Assembly: GCF_014646135.1 (NCBI RefSeq) | Contig: NZ_BMMW01000007.1 | Span: forward strand, 1-64,000 | From: Nocardia camponoti | GTDB lineage: Bacteria > Actinomycetota > Actinomycetes > Mycobacteriales > Mycobacteriaceae | Reading direction: 5' to 3' | DNA length: 64,000 nt | Part shown: positions 24,817 through 34,363 of the stretch, in pieces | Numbering within the stretch: the first letter of the stretch is position 1 | Layout: each line of letters starts with the position of its first letter | The notes under the pieces: generated by a model | The model's input: only the letters and a program-made list of their open reading frames with translations | Told to the model about the DNA's origin: nothing | Database searches by the model: none | Program-made: the position numbers and the translations under genes

Positions 24817-25569
24817 ATGTCACTGACCACCAACGAATTCCGTGAAAACAACCGACGCTGGATCGGCTTTGCCGCCGCAGCAGCGGTACTGGTCACCGGC
24901 GCCCTCGTGGTGCAGCTTTTCGTGAGCGACAACGCCGACACCAGCGGCGGGCAAGCTGCCAGTGCCACATCCTCGGTCATGTCGGGCTCGGGCACACCGT
25001 CGCCGACGACTTCGGCGAAAGGTTCGCTCGTCGCGCCCGTGCCGGTCTCGCGCACCGCGACCGATCCGGACTGGCTCACCGCTGCGCCCCAGGGCATCTC
25101 GTGGCAGCGCGTCGACGGCGTCCCGTTGCCGTTCACCGCCTCCGACGGGCCCACGGCTATCGACGGCGCGGTCGCCAGCCGCTACGCCCACACCCCGCAG
25201 GGCGCGACCATCGCGGCGCTGCAGATCAGCATGCGGATGCTGTACTCGCCCGACTACGCCCGCGTGGTCGCCGCGCAGACCGCGCTGCCCGAGGCCGAAC
25301 GAGCCAAGATCCTCACCGCCCGCGCCGCGAACCCCCGCCTGGACTCGGCTGCGGTACAGGCCGCCACTGTCCAGCCTGCCGCGTTCAAGATCGGCGCCTA
25401 CAGCGACACCGCGGCCACCGTCTACTACGCCTACCCCCGCCCCGGCGGCTCCTTCCGCGTCGCCCGAATGGCCGTGACCTGGGTCGACGGGGACTGGCGC
25501 TACACCAACGCCTTCGGCGCCGACGCCCATCCCGACACCGCCGACCTGACCGGTTTCACCAAGCTCTGA
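24817..25569 (+). CDS. Bitopic membrane protein, paralog 1
   Basis: A 250-aa protein with a short cytoplasmic start, one membrane helix (about 16-36, WIGFAAAAAVLVTGALVVQLF), a Ser/Thr/Pro linker (38-80) and an external domain (about 85-250). The pattern ISWQRVDGVPLPF followed by RYAHTPQGATIAALQIS recurs in the next gene. Size and topology match VirB8/TcpC-type channel scaffolds, but the sequence is not diagnostic. It is separated from the pilin-like gene by 13 bp. Confidence 0.65.
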   Translation: MSLTTNEFRENNRRWIGFAAAAAVLVTGALVVQLFVSDNADTSGGQAASATSSVMSGSGTPSPTTSAKGSLVAPVPVSRTATDPDWLTAAPQGISWQRVDGVPLPFTASDGPTAIDGAVASRYAHTPQGATIAALQISMRMLYSPDYARVVAAQTALPEAERAKILTARAANPRLDSAAVQAATVQPAAFKIGAYSDTAATVYYAYPRPGGSFRVARMAVTWVDGDWRYTNAFGADAHPDTADLTGFTKL

Positions 25570-25586
25570 CAAGGGGAGACACGCTG

Positions 25587-26252
25587 ATGTTCACGACCAA
25601 CGAATTCGACGATCGTCCTCGCCGGACGCCGCGGTGGGTGCTGCCGGTCGTGGTGGTCGTGGTGGTCCTCGTCGTCGCCGCGATCGCCTGGCGCATCGTC
25701 GAGCGATCCGACGCGGGTACCACGACATCGACGCCGACGGCCATCGACGGGCCCGACCCGGTCGCCGCGCCGAAGGGCTTGGAGTGGCGGCAGGTCAACG
25801 GAGTACGGCTGCCCTTCGGCGCCGACGGGCCCGCCCGGACCGATGGCCCGCGCGCGGTCGGCTTCGCCCACACCCCCCAGGGCGCGGTCCTGGCGGCCTG
25901 GCAGATCTCGACCCGGCTGATGACCGACGCCCGCTACGAGCAGATCCTCAACACCCAGGTGCGCACTGATCTCGCTGGCCAGCAGCAGATCCGCAACGCG
26001 GTCACTCAGGTCCGCAACTTCGACGCCACCCAGTTCTCGATGGCTTTCGCGGCTCCGGTCGGGTTCCGGGTCGAGTACTACTCGCCCAGCTTCGCGCGCA
26101 TCTACTTCGCCGTCCCCTCCGCCAAGAACGGCGGCTACGACTTCGAGCGCCGCGCGGTGCTGTGGGACCACGGCGACTGGCAGTTCCAGGCCGACTCCGG
26201 TCTGCCGCCGCTGCCCAACGCCACCACCATCACCGGCTACACGACCTTCTGA
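25587..26252 (+). CDS. Bitopic membrane protein, paralog 2
   Basis: A 221-aa paralog of the preceding gene: a helix at about 18-38 (VLPVVVVVVVLVVAAIAW), then LEWRQVNGVRLPFGADGP and GFAHTPQGAVLAAWQIS, matching the neighbour's motifs position by position. Both N-termini also share TTNEF. AAGGGGAGA precedes the ATG at 25587. Two such scaffolds side by side suggest a hetero-oligomer in the transfer channel. Confidence 0.65.
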   Translation: MFTTNEFDDRPRRTPRWVLPVVVVVVVLVVAAIAWRIVERSDAGTTTSTPTAIDGPDPVAAPKGLEWRQVNGVRLPFGADGPARTDGPRAVGFAHTPQGAVLAAWQISTRLMTDARYEQILNTQVRTDLAGQQQIRNAVTQVRNFDATQFSMAFAAPVGFRVEYYSPSFARIYFAVPSAKNGGYDFERRAVLWDHGDWQFQADSGLPPLPNATTITGYTTF

Positions 26253-26263
26253 AAGGGCAGATG

Positions 26264-27988
26264 ATGACGACACGAATGCCTGCCTGGACAGCGCGGTTGG
26301 TGCTGCTGGCCATCGTGGCGGTCAGCGCGGTGCTCGGCACCGGCTCGACCGCGATGGCCCAGCCCGCCGCGAACATCCCGCAGAAATACTCCGAGCTCAC
26401 CGAGGAGCAGAAAAGTTGGCGCGACGCCCAGGGCGTGATCTGGTGCGGCGACCACTCCGAGTTCCCCGGCTGCGCCGGGAACCCCACCCAGGGCTACAGC
26501 TACCCGAGCGACAACAGCCTGTTCACCGTCCTGCTCAACCGCGACAACGGTGACGGCGCCAGCGGCACCAGCATCGACCTCAATCCCGGCAACGCTGTCG
26601 ATGCCGCGATCGGCAAGGCCGTCGACTCGAGCTTCGGCAAGGCCGCCGAGAGCATCGGCAAGTTCGCCGGTGACCTGCTGGTCGAGTCGATGACCTGGTG
26701 GATCAACACCGACTCGATCAACCTGTCCTACGCCAACGTCATGTCAGGATCGGCGCCGGTACAGAAACTGGTCGTGTTCATCATGATGGCCGGGATCATG
26801 GTCTCCTCGATCATCATGATGCTGTCCCGCCGGGCCGAGCCGGGCGTCCAGATCCTCTGGGGCGGGCTGAAATACATGGTCATCTCCTCCCTCGCGCTGG
26901 TCGTGCTGTCCGGAGCGCTCAAGGCCGGCGACGACTTCGCCCAGCAGATGGTCGACAAAGACGCCGTCGCCTTCGGCGAACGAGTGCAGATGATGCTGGG
27001 CACCAACGTTCTCGGCAACCCCGGCGGCGTGCTGCTGCTGGGCATCATCGCGGTGATCCTCGGATTCGTGCAGTGGGTGATGGGCTTCATCCGCCAAGCC
27101 GGAATCCTGGTGCTCTACAACATGATCCTGTTCGCCGCCGCGGGACAACTGACCACCTGGGGCCGCCAGTGGTTCCCCCGCATCGCGGCCGCGTGCATCG
27201 CCCTGGTGCTCTACAAGCCGATGGCGGCGTTCATTTACTCGCTCGGGTTCAAGCTGATCGGCACCGAACAAACACTGTCGACCCTGGTCACCGGGCTGAT
27301 GGTGATCGCGCTGGCGGTGATCGCGCTGCCCGCGATGATGAAGTTCTTCGACTTCATGGGCGCGCACGTCAGCGGCGGCAGCGGTGCGCTCGCCCCGATC
27401 ATGGGCTCGATCGCCGGTGGCGCACTGATGGCGAACGCCTTCGGCGGCAGCTCCGGCGGATCCGAAACCTCGGGTGGGGACTCCCACGCCAACTTCATGT
27501 CCGCGACCGGCCCCTCGGCGTCCTCCGCCGAACGTGACCCCTCACCCGGCAACGGCATGACCGCGCTGCCTGGCGGTTCAGGCGGGGGCGCGATCGAAGG
27601 CGGCTCGGGCAAGGCGCTGCCACCAGGCGGCGGGAGTGGCTCGGGGAGCAGTGGCGCGGCTGGCGAGCTTGAGGCCGGGCCGAGCAGTACCAACATGCCG
27701 TCCGAACATCCCGATGCCACCGGCACCCCGAGTACCGGTGCCGCGGCGGCCGCCAATGGCGTCGACGTCTCGACCGCCGGTGGGGCCAGCACCCTGGGTG
27801 CTTCTGAAGGCGCGGGCGCGGCGGCCGGTGCGGGTGGCGCGGCTGGCGCTGGAGCAGCGGCCGCGACGGGCGGGGTCAGCATGGCAGTGAGCGCCGGAAT
27901 CTCAGCCGCCTCCACTGCGGTGGACGCCGCCGACTCGGTCGCCGGGGAAATGTCCAGCGGGGCCGAGACCGGGCCGGACATGAAATGA
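26264..27988 (+). CDS. VirB6/TrbL-like polytopic channel protein
   Basis: Membrane protein of 574 aa. A signal-like segment (about 8-28) is followed by an external region with two Cys (VIWCGDHSEFPGCAG). Then come at least five membrane helices between about residues 165 and 365 (KLVVFIMMAGIMVSSIIMML, VLLLGIIAVILGFVQWVMGF, LVTGLMVIALAVIALPAMM). The last 200 residues are Gly/Ser/Ala-rich and probably disordered. This is the architecture of VirB6/TrbL-type proteins and of their actinobacterial counterparts. An AAAGGG site serves the ATGs at 26261 and 26264; I use the second. Confidence 0.75.
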   Translation: MTTRMPAWTARLVLLAIVAVSAVLGTGSTAMAQPAANIPQKYSELTEEQKSWRDAQGVIWCGDHSEFPGCAGNPTQGYSYPSDNSLFTVLLNRDNGDGASGTSIDLNPGNAVDAAIGKAVDSSFGKAAESIGKFAGDLLVESMTWWINTDSINLSYANVMSGSAPVQKLVVFIMMAGIMVSSIIMMLSRRAEPGVQILWGGLKYMVISSLALVVLSGALKAGDDFAQQMVDKDAVAFGERVQMMLGTNVLGNPGGVLLLGIIAVILGFVQWVMGFIRQAGILVLYNMILFAAAGQLTTWGRQWFPRIAAACIALVLYKPMAAFIYSLGFKLIGTEQTLSTLVTGLMVIALAVIALPAMMKFFDFMGAHVSGGSGALAPIMGSIAGGALMANAFGGSSGGSETSGGDSHANFMSATGPSASSAERDPSPGNGMTALPGGSGGGAIEGGSGKALPPGGGSGSGSSGAAGELEAGPSSTNMPSEHPDATGTPSTGAAAAANGVDVSTAGGASTLGASEGAGAAAGAGGAAGAGAAAATGGVSMAVSAGISAASTAVDAADSVAGEMSSGAETGPDMK

Positions 27989-28058
27989 GCAACAACACCG
28001 TTGGCGCGTTCGCGCCTCAATTCGTCATCAGCAACGCAGCACAGGGAAGGAATGACCG

Positions 28059-29549
28059 ATGAGCGAAACACCTGGGTACGGCGGATACCGAGAGGTGACT
28101 GGCTTCGGGCTGGGCCGGGTTGGCCCGGCGGGAACTGTCGTGATCATCGCGACAGTGGTCGTGCTGGCGTTCATGACCTTCATCGACCTGTTCGTCGCGT
28201 TCTTCGGCGCGATCATCGCAATCCCCGTCCTCTCCGTCGCGGTGATCCCGATCGGCAACGCCCGTCGCACAGCGATACAGCATCTGATGTGGAACCTGCG
28301 ACATGCATGGGGAAGTCGCGGTGCCAGCGACGCCTACGCCGCCGACGTCCTCACCGAGAATCCCCGGGGCGAGCACCTGCCCGGTGTTCTTGCCCCCTTG
28401 CAGCCGCTGACGGTGGAAGACGGTCAGGGCGGGCACCAGTGCCTGATCTGGAATCGCCGCACGGGCATCCTGTCGGCAATTCTGCGGGTCTCGCCAGTAG
28501 GCACTACCCTCGCCGACCAACATGACGTGAACACCTGGGTCCGCAACTACGGATCCTGGCTCGCCGACCTCGGGTTCACCCCGATCATCGCCTCGGTCGT
28601 TTTTACCTGCGAGTCCTCTCCGACCGGCGGCGTCGATCAGCGCTCCTACACCCTGGACCGCATCTCTGCTGACGCTCCCAAGCTCGCCCGGGACATCATG
28701 CAAGAGATCGTCGATCAATCGCGGCAGACCACCGCCGATGTCACGATGCGGGTGACGATCAACTTCGATATGTCCAAAGCCTCCCCGACACCAAAGACAT
28801 TGTCGGCAGGCGCATCCGAAGTCGTGCGGTGGCTGCCACGCATCGAGTCCGCGCTTGCCGCCAGTGGTGCCACGGTGACCGGCCGCGCGACCACAGCGTC
28901 GGTAATCCGCAATATCCGCGCGGCGTTCGATCCGGCGGTACGCGTCGATCTCTCTGATGCTCCCGATGCAGAGGCCGATGAACTGCTCACCTGGACGGAC
29001 GCAGGACCGATCAGGCACGAGACGAACTGGGACGTCTACCGTCACGACTCCGGCTACTCGGTGTCGTGGGTGTTCGATGTTCCGCCGTCAGGGGTTGTGC
29101 GTCAACACGTTCTGCTTGGGCTGGTCAGCCCTGGCAAGTACTACCGCCGGTTCTCGATGGTGTACCGGCCCTACCCTGCCGCCGAAGCCGCAGAGATTGT
29201 CGAGAACGAGATCCAGGCGGGCACGCTGCGCAGGCTCTGGAACTCCAAGACCAAGAAGGACGAGACCCAACGCGAGTTCGACGATCGCGCCCGTGCTCGC
29301 CGGGCCGCGCAGGAAGAGTCCATGGGCGCCGGCCTGGGCAGGTTCACGATGTACATCACCACGACGGTCCGCAACGAGGAAACTCTTGGTCCTGCCTGCG
29401 CAGACGTCGAGCAGCGTTATGGGACAGCCAAGCTCCAATTCCGCCGCGCTCGGGGAGCGCAAGCCGCAGCGTTTGCGACCTCCCTCGGCTACGGCATCGA
29501 TCCGACCGCAGGTCTGTCGAAGTCCAAAGCTGTGAGGTGGCTCGGATGA
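28059..29549 (+). CDS. SCO6880-family protein (VirB3/VirB4-N-like)
   Basis: A 496-aa protein with two closely spaced membrane helices near the N-terminus (about 25-65, VVIIATVVVLAFMTFIDLFV), as in VirB3/PrgI-like subunits, followed by a soluble region resembling the N-terminal domain of VirB4 ATPases (HQCLIWNRRTGILSAILRVSP, FTMYITTTVRNEETLGPACAD). This is the organisation of the actinobacterial SCO6880 family. It has no P-loop; the ATPase part is in the next gene, which overlaps by 4 bp (ATGA). GGAAGGA precedes the ATG. Confidence 0.8.
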   Translation: MSETPGYGGYREVTGFGLGRVGPAGTVVIIATVVVLAFMTFIDLFVAFFGAIIAIPVLSVAVIPIGNARRTAIQHLMWNLRHAWGSRGASDAYAADVLTENPRGEHLPGVLAPLQPLTVEDGQGGHQCLIWNRRTGILSAILRVSPVGTTLADQHDVNTWVRNYGSWLADLGFTPIIASVVFTCESSPTGGVDQRSYTLDRISADAPKLARDIMQEIVDQSRQTTADVTMRVTINFDMSKASPTPKTLSAGASEVVRWLPRIESALAASGATVTGRATTASVIRNIRAAFDPAVRVDLSDAPDAEADELLTWTDAGPIRHETNWDVYRHDSGYSVSWVFDVPPSGVVRQHVLLGLVSPGKYYRRFSMVYRPYPAAEAAEIVENEIQAGTLRRLWNSKTKKDETQREFDDRARARRAAQEESMGAGLGRFTMYITTTVRNEETLGPACADVEQRYGTAKLQFRRARGAQAAAFATSLGYGIDPTAGLSKSKAVRWLG

Positions 29550-31153
29550 CCAGCATCCTGACTAAGGCTGAGGCCGAAATCGAGGAGACCCATCGCCGCA
29601 CCGGCGCTCGTGCTGGTGTAGCGGAGCGGATGTTGTCCAAGATCGGCGTTACGCCTGCATATCGGCGCGACGAGCAAGACAGCGACGAAGACTCGACCCC
29701 GTTCAACCCCTTCGCGCCGTTCACCAACCTGCCGCCTGTCCCGGATGCCCGTGGCGACGGACGCCGCTTCGGCGGCCGCGCCCACAACGTGGATGCTGGA
29801 CGGCTGTGGGGCGGGACCACCGCGCAGATCCAGGGCCTATACCCCTTCCCGGCAGCTTCCGGGGCCCGAGTCCGCGGTGTGCCATTCGGCCGACACCTGC
29901 ATACGGCCGAGCCGATCGGGCTCGATCCCTCTCAGTGGATGCACGACGGGCTGGTCACCAACACCGGGATGTGGTTCCAGGGACAGCCGGGCATCGGCAA
30001 ATCCGCTGGAATCAAGCGGCTCGGTGTCGGGCTCGTGGCATTCGGATTCGCCATGGTCGTGCCCGGCGATATCAAGGATGAATACAGCGAGCTTGTCGAA
30101 CAGCTGGGCGGCAAGGTATTTCGCATCGGCCGCGGCCTGGACTCGTTGAACCCGCTCGATCTCGGACCGCTGCGCGCAGCGGTGCGGTCCTCAGTCGGTG
30201 CACGGCGCGAGCAGCTTGAGTCGCAGTCACGCGGCCGCCGACTGGACCTGGTGGAATCGCTGATCACGATCGTCGGTGGGCAGGATCTCACCTCCACCGA
30301 GCGGCTGCTACTGGCCATGGCCGTCGACATTGCCGACGCCGCGAACAAGCGGCACAACTTGCCTGACCCGACGATCCCCGAGATCGTCACCGTCATCGAC
30401 AGCGGTAACGCCGAACTGTTCCGGGTGGTCGCCGCCGAGAACGACATCGAATACCGTCGGGCGGTCCGCGACTTCCGCAACACGCTGATGCTGTTGTGCG
30501 AGGGGCCGATCAAGGGCATGTTCGACCGGGCGTCGTCCTTCTCAGTCGACGCCGATTTGCCCGCTGTGTCGCTGTCGCTGAAGGCCGTCGAGGACGACGG
30601 CGACGACGTCGTGTCGGCGGCGATGATGTGCGCGTGGGCCTGGTCCTCTGGCCTGATCGAGGGTAAGCAGGCTGCGGGTCAACGCCGCAATGTCTTCCAG
30701 CCCCAGGACGAGCTGTGGCGCGCGCTGCGCGCCGCACCCGGATTGGTCGAGAAGTCCGACCGAATCACCCGTCTCAACCGCCACCGCGGCGTCGTCTCCG
30801 CGCAGTCGACACACTCGATCACCGACCTTGAGGCACTGCCTACCGAGGCCGACCGCGCCAAGGCCAAGGGCATGGTGGCGCGCAACGCGGTCAAGGTGAT
30901 CGGCGGGCTGGACAACGCGGAAATGGAACGCCTGCACGCGATTTCGCCGTTCACGTCCGGCGAGAGAGACATGGTGACGCGCTGGTCGGCACCGCCGACC
31001 TGGGTGCCCGGTCAGCGCCACCCCGGCCGCGGCAAGTACCTGATCAAGTCCGGCAGCCGCATGGGCCTGCCGGTTTCAGTCGACCTGACCCCCGCAGAAA
31101 TGAAGCTCTACAACACCGACGGCGCGTTCAGCACCACCAAGGCCAAGCGATGA
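29546..31153 (+). CDS. VirB4-type ATPase of the transfer channel
   Basis: A 535-aa motor protein expected to energise channel assembly or pilin handling at the inner membrane. The N-terminal 120 residues are a disordered-looking linker. The Walker A is WFQGQPGIGKSAGIKRL (about 148-164), and the Walker B region is NVFQPQDELWRAL (about 376-388). Together with the preceding gene it makes up a complete VirB3-VirB4 unit. It overlaps its neighbours on both sides by 4 bp. Confidence 0.85.
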   Translation: MTSILTKAEAEIEETHRRTGARAGVAERMLSKIGVTPAYRRDEQDSDEDSTPFNPFAPFTNLPPVPDARGDGRRFGGRAHNVDAGRLWGGTTAQIQGLYPFPAASGARVRGVPFGRHLHTAEPIGLDPSQWMHDGLVTNTGMWFQGQPGIGKSAGIKRLGVGLVAFGFAMVVPGDIKDEYSELVEQLGGKVFRIGRGLDSLNPLDLGPLRAAVRSSVGARREQLESQSRGRRLDLVESLITIVGGQDLTSTERLLLAMAVDIADAANKRHNLPDPTIPEIVTVIDSGNAELFRVVAAENDIEYRRAVRDFRNTLMLLCEGPIKGMFDRASSFSVDADLPAVSLSLKAVEDDGDDVVSAAMMCAWAWSSGLIEGKQAAGQRRNVFQPQDELWRALRAAPGLVEKSDRITRLNRHRGVVSAQSTHSITDLEALPTEADRAKAKGMVARNAVKVIGGLDNAEMERLHAISPFTSGERDMVTRWSAPPTWVPGQRHPGRGKYLIKSGSRMGLPVSVDLTPAEMKLYNTDGAFSTTKAKR

Positions 31154-31911
31154 GCGCCCAGCGGCCGACCCGAGAGAGGATTGTCATGCGCGAGGTCATC
31201 TTGCCCACCGCCAGGACGGACACCATTAGCGACGAGCTGGTGCTCACCGTTGTCGACGAACCGTCGGCACTACCGAGTGTCGGTGCAGACCGGCTGATCT
31301 GGTGCCCGGCGTCGGCGGCGACAGGGACCTGCAGCTGGAATCTGCTGGCCGCCATCAGCTCGGCGGCGGATGCTGACAGCATTTGCGAGCATCTGTTCAC
31401 CGTCGTGGTCGACGATGCCGCGATGTTCTTCGTACCCGAAGCGAGCCTGCTCACCGCGAACCTGATGCTCGCAGCCGCTCGGGGCGGGCGAACGCTGGGA
31501 GAGGTCATCGCCTGGGTCCGGGGAGGGCAACTGGCGCCGGCGGCCGCGCTGCTCGAATCGGTCGGCGAAGCAGGAGCGGTCGAAGATCTGGAGGCCTTCG
31601 CTGCGTCCTCGCCCGGCGAGCAGGCCGCGATCTGGGCCGTTGTTCGGCAGGTGATGCTGCCGTTGGGCGCCCCAGCGACGTTGCGCGCTCTGGGCGGGCG
31701 CCCGATGCAGGGGTTCACACTGGCTGAGCCTCCGCATGTGGTGTTGTTCGCCTACTCGGTGCCGCACCTGGTCGAGGCGATCACGATCGTCGTCGACCCG
31801 CGCTCGCCCCTGGCGGGAGTAGCGAACGCTTTTCGCGCGTGGCTGGTCGTCACCGCTGCACGCTCCTACCGGCCCGTCCGGGTCCTGCGCAGCACGGTCG
31901 GAGGCCGGTGA
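31150..31911 (+). CDS. VirD4-like paralog lacking the P-loop
   Basis: A 253-aa protein starting in an ATGA overlap; a second ATG at 31186 has its own GAGAGGA site. The central part LIWCPASAATGTCSWNLLAA, then DAAMFFVPEASLLTANLMLAAA and LGEVIAWVRGGQLAPAAALL, lines up with the all-helical part of the next gene (WWWNPFDG, EDPFFAPTGKNLLSWSMLAAA, MRDVMDWLDYYKDDAIDILK). There is no Walker A or B and no membrane segment at the N-terminus. I infer a non-catalytic VirD4-like adaptor, perhaps binding the coupling protein or its substrate. Confidence 0.6.
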   Translation: MSAQRPTRERIVMREVILPTARTDTISDELVLTVVDEPSALPSVGADRLIWCPASAATGTCSWNLLAAISSAADADSICEHLFTVVVDDAAMFFVPEASLLTANLMLAAARGGRTLGEVIAWVRGGQLAPAAALLESVGEAGAVEDLEAFAASSPGEQAAIWAVVRQVMLPLGAPATLRALGGRPMQGFTLAEPPHVVLFAYSVPHLVEAITIVVDPRSPLAGVANAFRAWLVVTAARSYRPVRVLRSTVGGR

Positions 31912-33632
31912 TGGGCGACAACGGGCTGGCGTGGTTCTGGATCGCGGTGATCGTCCCGGTGCTCGTCGCGGTCGGCCTCATGCGCCTGCACGCCAGCGGC
32001 ACGCCCTGGTGGGTGATCATCGTCGGCGCGCTGCTGCTGGTGGTGCTCGCCGCCGCTGCCGGGTTCGGGGTGTGGAAGGTGTGGCCGCGCAACAGCGCGG
32101 AGGCGAAACTGCGGGACCACAAACAGATTCCGGACATGCTCGGCAAAGCCGCGGCCCAACGGGGTGTGGGGCTGCGGGCCTCGATCGAGTCGGCGGTGGG
32201 TGTGCCGATGCACGAACTGGCCATCAAGATTGGCAAGCTGGGCAAGCGGATGGTCTACGCCTCCTTAGAGGACTTCGTCCTGGTCATCATGGGTCCGCGC
32301 TCGAACAAGACCAGCGCCGTGGCGGTTCCGCGCATCCTGTCGGCGCCTGGCCTTGTCGTGGCGACCTCGAACAAACCCGACCTGTGGATCCTGACCAGCG
32401 AGCTGCGCGCGAAAATGACCGGCGGCCCGATCTACACCTTCGACCCGGGCAACATCGCGTACGTCTCCCAGACCTGGTGGTGGAACCCCTTTGACGGGCT
32501 GCGGACGCTCAAGCATGCCCGCAAGTTGGCCGAGCACTTCATCGACGACAATCGGGCGGGCGGCAGCGGGCAGAACGAGGACCCGTTCTTCGCTCCGACC
32601 GGCAAAAACTTGTTGTCGTGGTCGATGCTGGCGGCCGCGGTGTCGGGGCGGTCGATGCGCGATGTGATGGACTGGCTCGACTATTACAAAGACGATGCCA
32701 TCGACATCCTCAAGGCACACGGACACGCCCGCGCCGGGCGAGCTCTGGCCGCGGTCCTCGACCTGCCCGCCGAGACCCGGGGTGGCGTGTTCGGTGAGGC
32801 CCAGACCGCGCTGGCCAGCGTCCAGGACGAAGACACCCTGCGCTGGATCACCCCGCCCTCCACATGGGAGCAACCCACCACCGAGAAGATCGTCGAGCTG
32901 GACCTGTGGGACCTGTTCGCCTACGAAGACGGCAAGGCACCCACGCTCTACCTGATGACCCAGGAAGGCTCGGGCAGCGCCGGAGCGGTGATCTCGGCGA
33001 TGGTCGACAAGCTCTTCGAGATCGGCGATCTGGTCGCCTCCGCTCAAGGAGGCCGGATCGACCCGCCGCCGACGTTCGTGCTCGACGAGTGCGCCAACAT
33101 CTGCAAGATCAAGCGGCTGCCCGAACTCGCCTCCCACCTGGGATCGAAGTCGATCTGCGTGTGCGCGATCTTCCAGTCCGAAGCCCAGATGAACTCGGTG
33201 TGGGGCAACGACAAGGCCTCAGCGCTGTGGGGCGCGTCCACGGTGCGCATCCTCGGCGCCGGTCTGCAGGACGAGCCGTTCCTCAAGAAGATCTCGGCGC
33301 TCGTCGGCACGCACCGCCCACGGGAGTCGCGGCGCTCCCACGGACCCGGCGGCACGACCTGGTCGCGGGACCTCGGCAGTCACGAGCCGATCATGCCCAT
33401 CGAGGAGATCGCCGCCATGAAGAAGCGCAATGCCCTGTTGATCAGGCCGGAGAGCAAGCCGGTCCTGATCGACCTGGTTCCGTGGTACACCGAGCCCGAC
33501 AAAGACGACATCGAAGCGGTCCGGGACGCGGCCTTGGCAGAGGTTCGCAAGGCTGCTGTGGAACATCTCGGCCCGACCAACCCCGTCGCGATGAAGCTGA
33601 TGGCGGTCAAGACGCCGGTGGAGCTGCCGTGA
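31911..33632 (+). CDS. VirD4/TraG-type coupling protein
   Basis: A 573-aa coupling protein that should link the relaxosome to the channel. Two N-terminal helices (about 5-22 and 33-52) precede the motor domain. Walker A is VIMGPRSNKTSAVAVPRIL (about 125-143) with Asn in place of the usual Gly before Lys, a variant seen in actinobacterial TraG-like proteins. Walker B is PPTFVLDECANICKIKRLPE (about 384-403), followed by GSKSICVCAIFQSEAQM. The all-alpha domain between the Walker motifs recognises substrate in this family. It overlaps the P-loop-less paralog by 1 bp and DUF4913 by 4 bp. Confidence 0.9.
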   Translation: MGDNGLAWFWIAVIVPVLVAVGLMRLHASGTPWWVIIVGALLLVVLAAAAGFGVWKVWPRNSAEAKLRDHKQIPDMLGKAAAQRGVGLRASIESAVGVPMHELAIKIGKLGKRMVYASLEDFVLVIMGPRSNKTSAVAVPRILSAPGLVVATSNKPDLWILTSELRAKMTGGPIYTFDPGNIAYVSQTWWWNPFDGLRTLKHARKLAEHFIDDNRAGGSGQNEDPFFAPTGKNLLSWSMLAAAVSGRSMRDVMDWLDYYKDDAIDILKAHGHARAGRALAAVLDLPAETRGGVFGEAQTALASVQDEDTLRWITPPSTWEQPTTEKIVELDLWDLFAYEDGKAPTLYLMTQEGSGSAGAVISAMVDKLFEIGDLVASAQGGRIDPPPTFVLDECANICKIKRLPELASHLGSKSICVCAIFQSEAQMNSVWGNDKASALWGASTVRILGAGLQDEPFLKKISALVGTHRPRESRRSHGPGGTTWSRDLGSHEPIMPIEEIAAMKKRNALLIRPESKPVLIDLVPWYTEPDKDDIEAVRDAALAEVRKAAVEHLGPTNPVAMKLMAVKTPVELP

Positions 33633-34288
33633 CCGACCCCACCCCGGACCCGAACGCGCTCGACCCCGCAGCGGTCGCTGCGCTCGTCGAGCAGGTCCGA
33701 GCGCTGTCGGAGGAGGTCTTCAACCTCCGTAAAGAAGGTCGGGTGCTGTCGACCACGGTCGAGCGCGTCGCGGGCACTGCGGCCCGATCCGCGCAGGGCC
33801 TTGACGAGTTCGAGGCCTCGCTGAGCGAGATCAGCGCCCGCCTGGCCGCTGACGTTGCTGCTGCACCTGGACCGTCGAACGCGGGCCCGACCCCCGCCGA
33901 GCAGGCCGCGCCGCCTGCTCCAGCGGCTGCTGAGATCGACGAGCTCGATATGAAGGTGCTCATGGAGTGGGTGATCGAGCACATCGGGAATTGGGCCCAG
34001 CGCAAGCTGGCCCGGACGTCGGGCTCGGCGACGGGCTGGTTGTGGTGCTCGTACTGGTACGAGCACCCCGAAGCGGTGACGATCTTGTGGCTGCTGCGCC
34101 GTGCATGGCTCGAAGCGGTCTCCCAGCCCGGCGCCGCGTTGTTCGTCTACTTCCGGGACTGCTACTACCCCGCGTTGCGACTCATCGGTGACCCCACCGG
34201 GCCGTTTCACGGGTGCACTCACGAAGAGCACAAGGACTCCCCGTTCGTCCCGGTCTACCCGCGGGGGTTCTTCGACCCGCTCCCCTAA
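33629..34288 (+). CDS. DUF4913 protein
   Basis: A 219-aa protein. The N-terminal half is a coiled coil (EEVFNLRKEGRVLSTTVERV) with an Ala/Pro linker; the C-terminal half holds the DUF4913 pattern WLWCSYWYEHPEAVTILWLL, then LFVYFRDCYYPALRLIGD and GPFHGC. DUF4913 genes are found next to TraG-like genes on actinobacterial plasmids, and the role is unknown. The GTG start overlaps the coupling protein stop. It is the last gene of the transfer cluster and is followed directly by two large hairpins. Confidence 0.8.
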   Translation: MTDPTPDPNALDPAAVAALVEQVRALSEEVFNLRKEGRVLSTTVERVAGTAARSAQGLDEFEASLSEISARLAADVAAAPGPSNAGPTPAEQAAPPAPAAAEIDELDMKVLMEWVIEHIGNWAQRKLARTSGSATGWLWCSYWYEHPEAVTILWLLRRAWLEAVSQPGAALFVYFRDCYYPALRLIGDPTGPFHGCTHEEHKDSPFVPVYPRGFFDPLP

Positions 34289-34294
34289 AACCAC

Positions 34295-34357
34295 CGCCAG
34301 GCACTTACAAATCCGTCACCGCACACTCCCCTCGGCCGTGACGAACCGTGCCTGGCG
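34295..34357. repeat. Nested inverted repeat 1 after transfer cluster
   Basis: CGCCAGGCAC (34295-34304) pairs with GTGCCTGGCG (34348-34357); inside it, CGTCAC (34314-34319) pairs with GTGACG (34338-34343). It starts 7 bp after the DUF4913 stop and can serve as terminator of the 16-kb cluster. Confidence 0.55.
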
Positions 34358-34363
34358 TTCATG

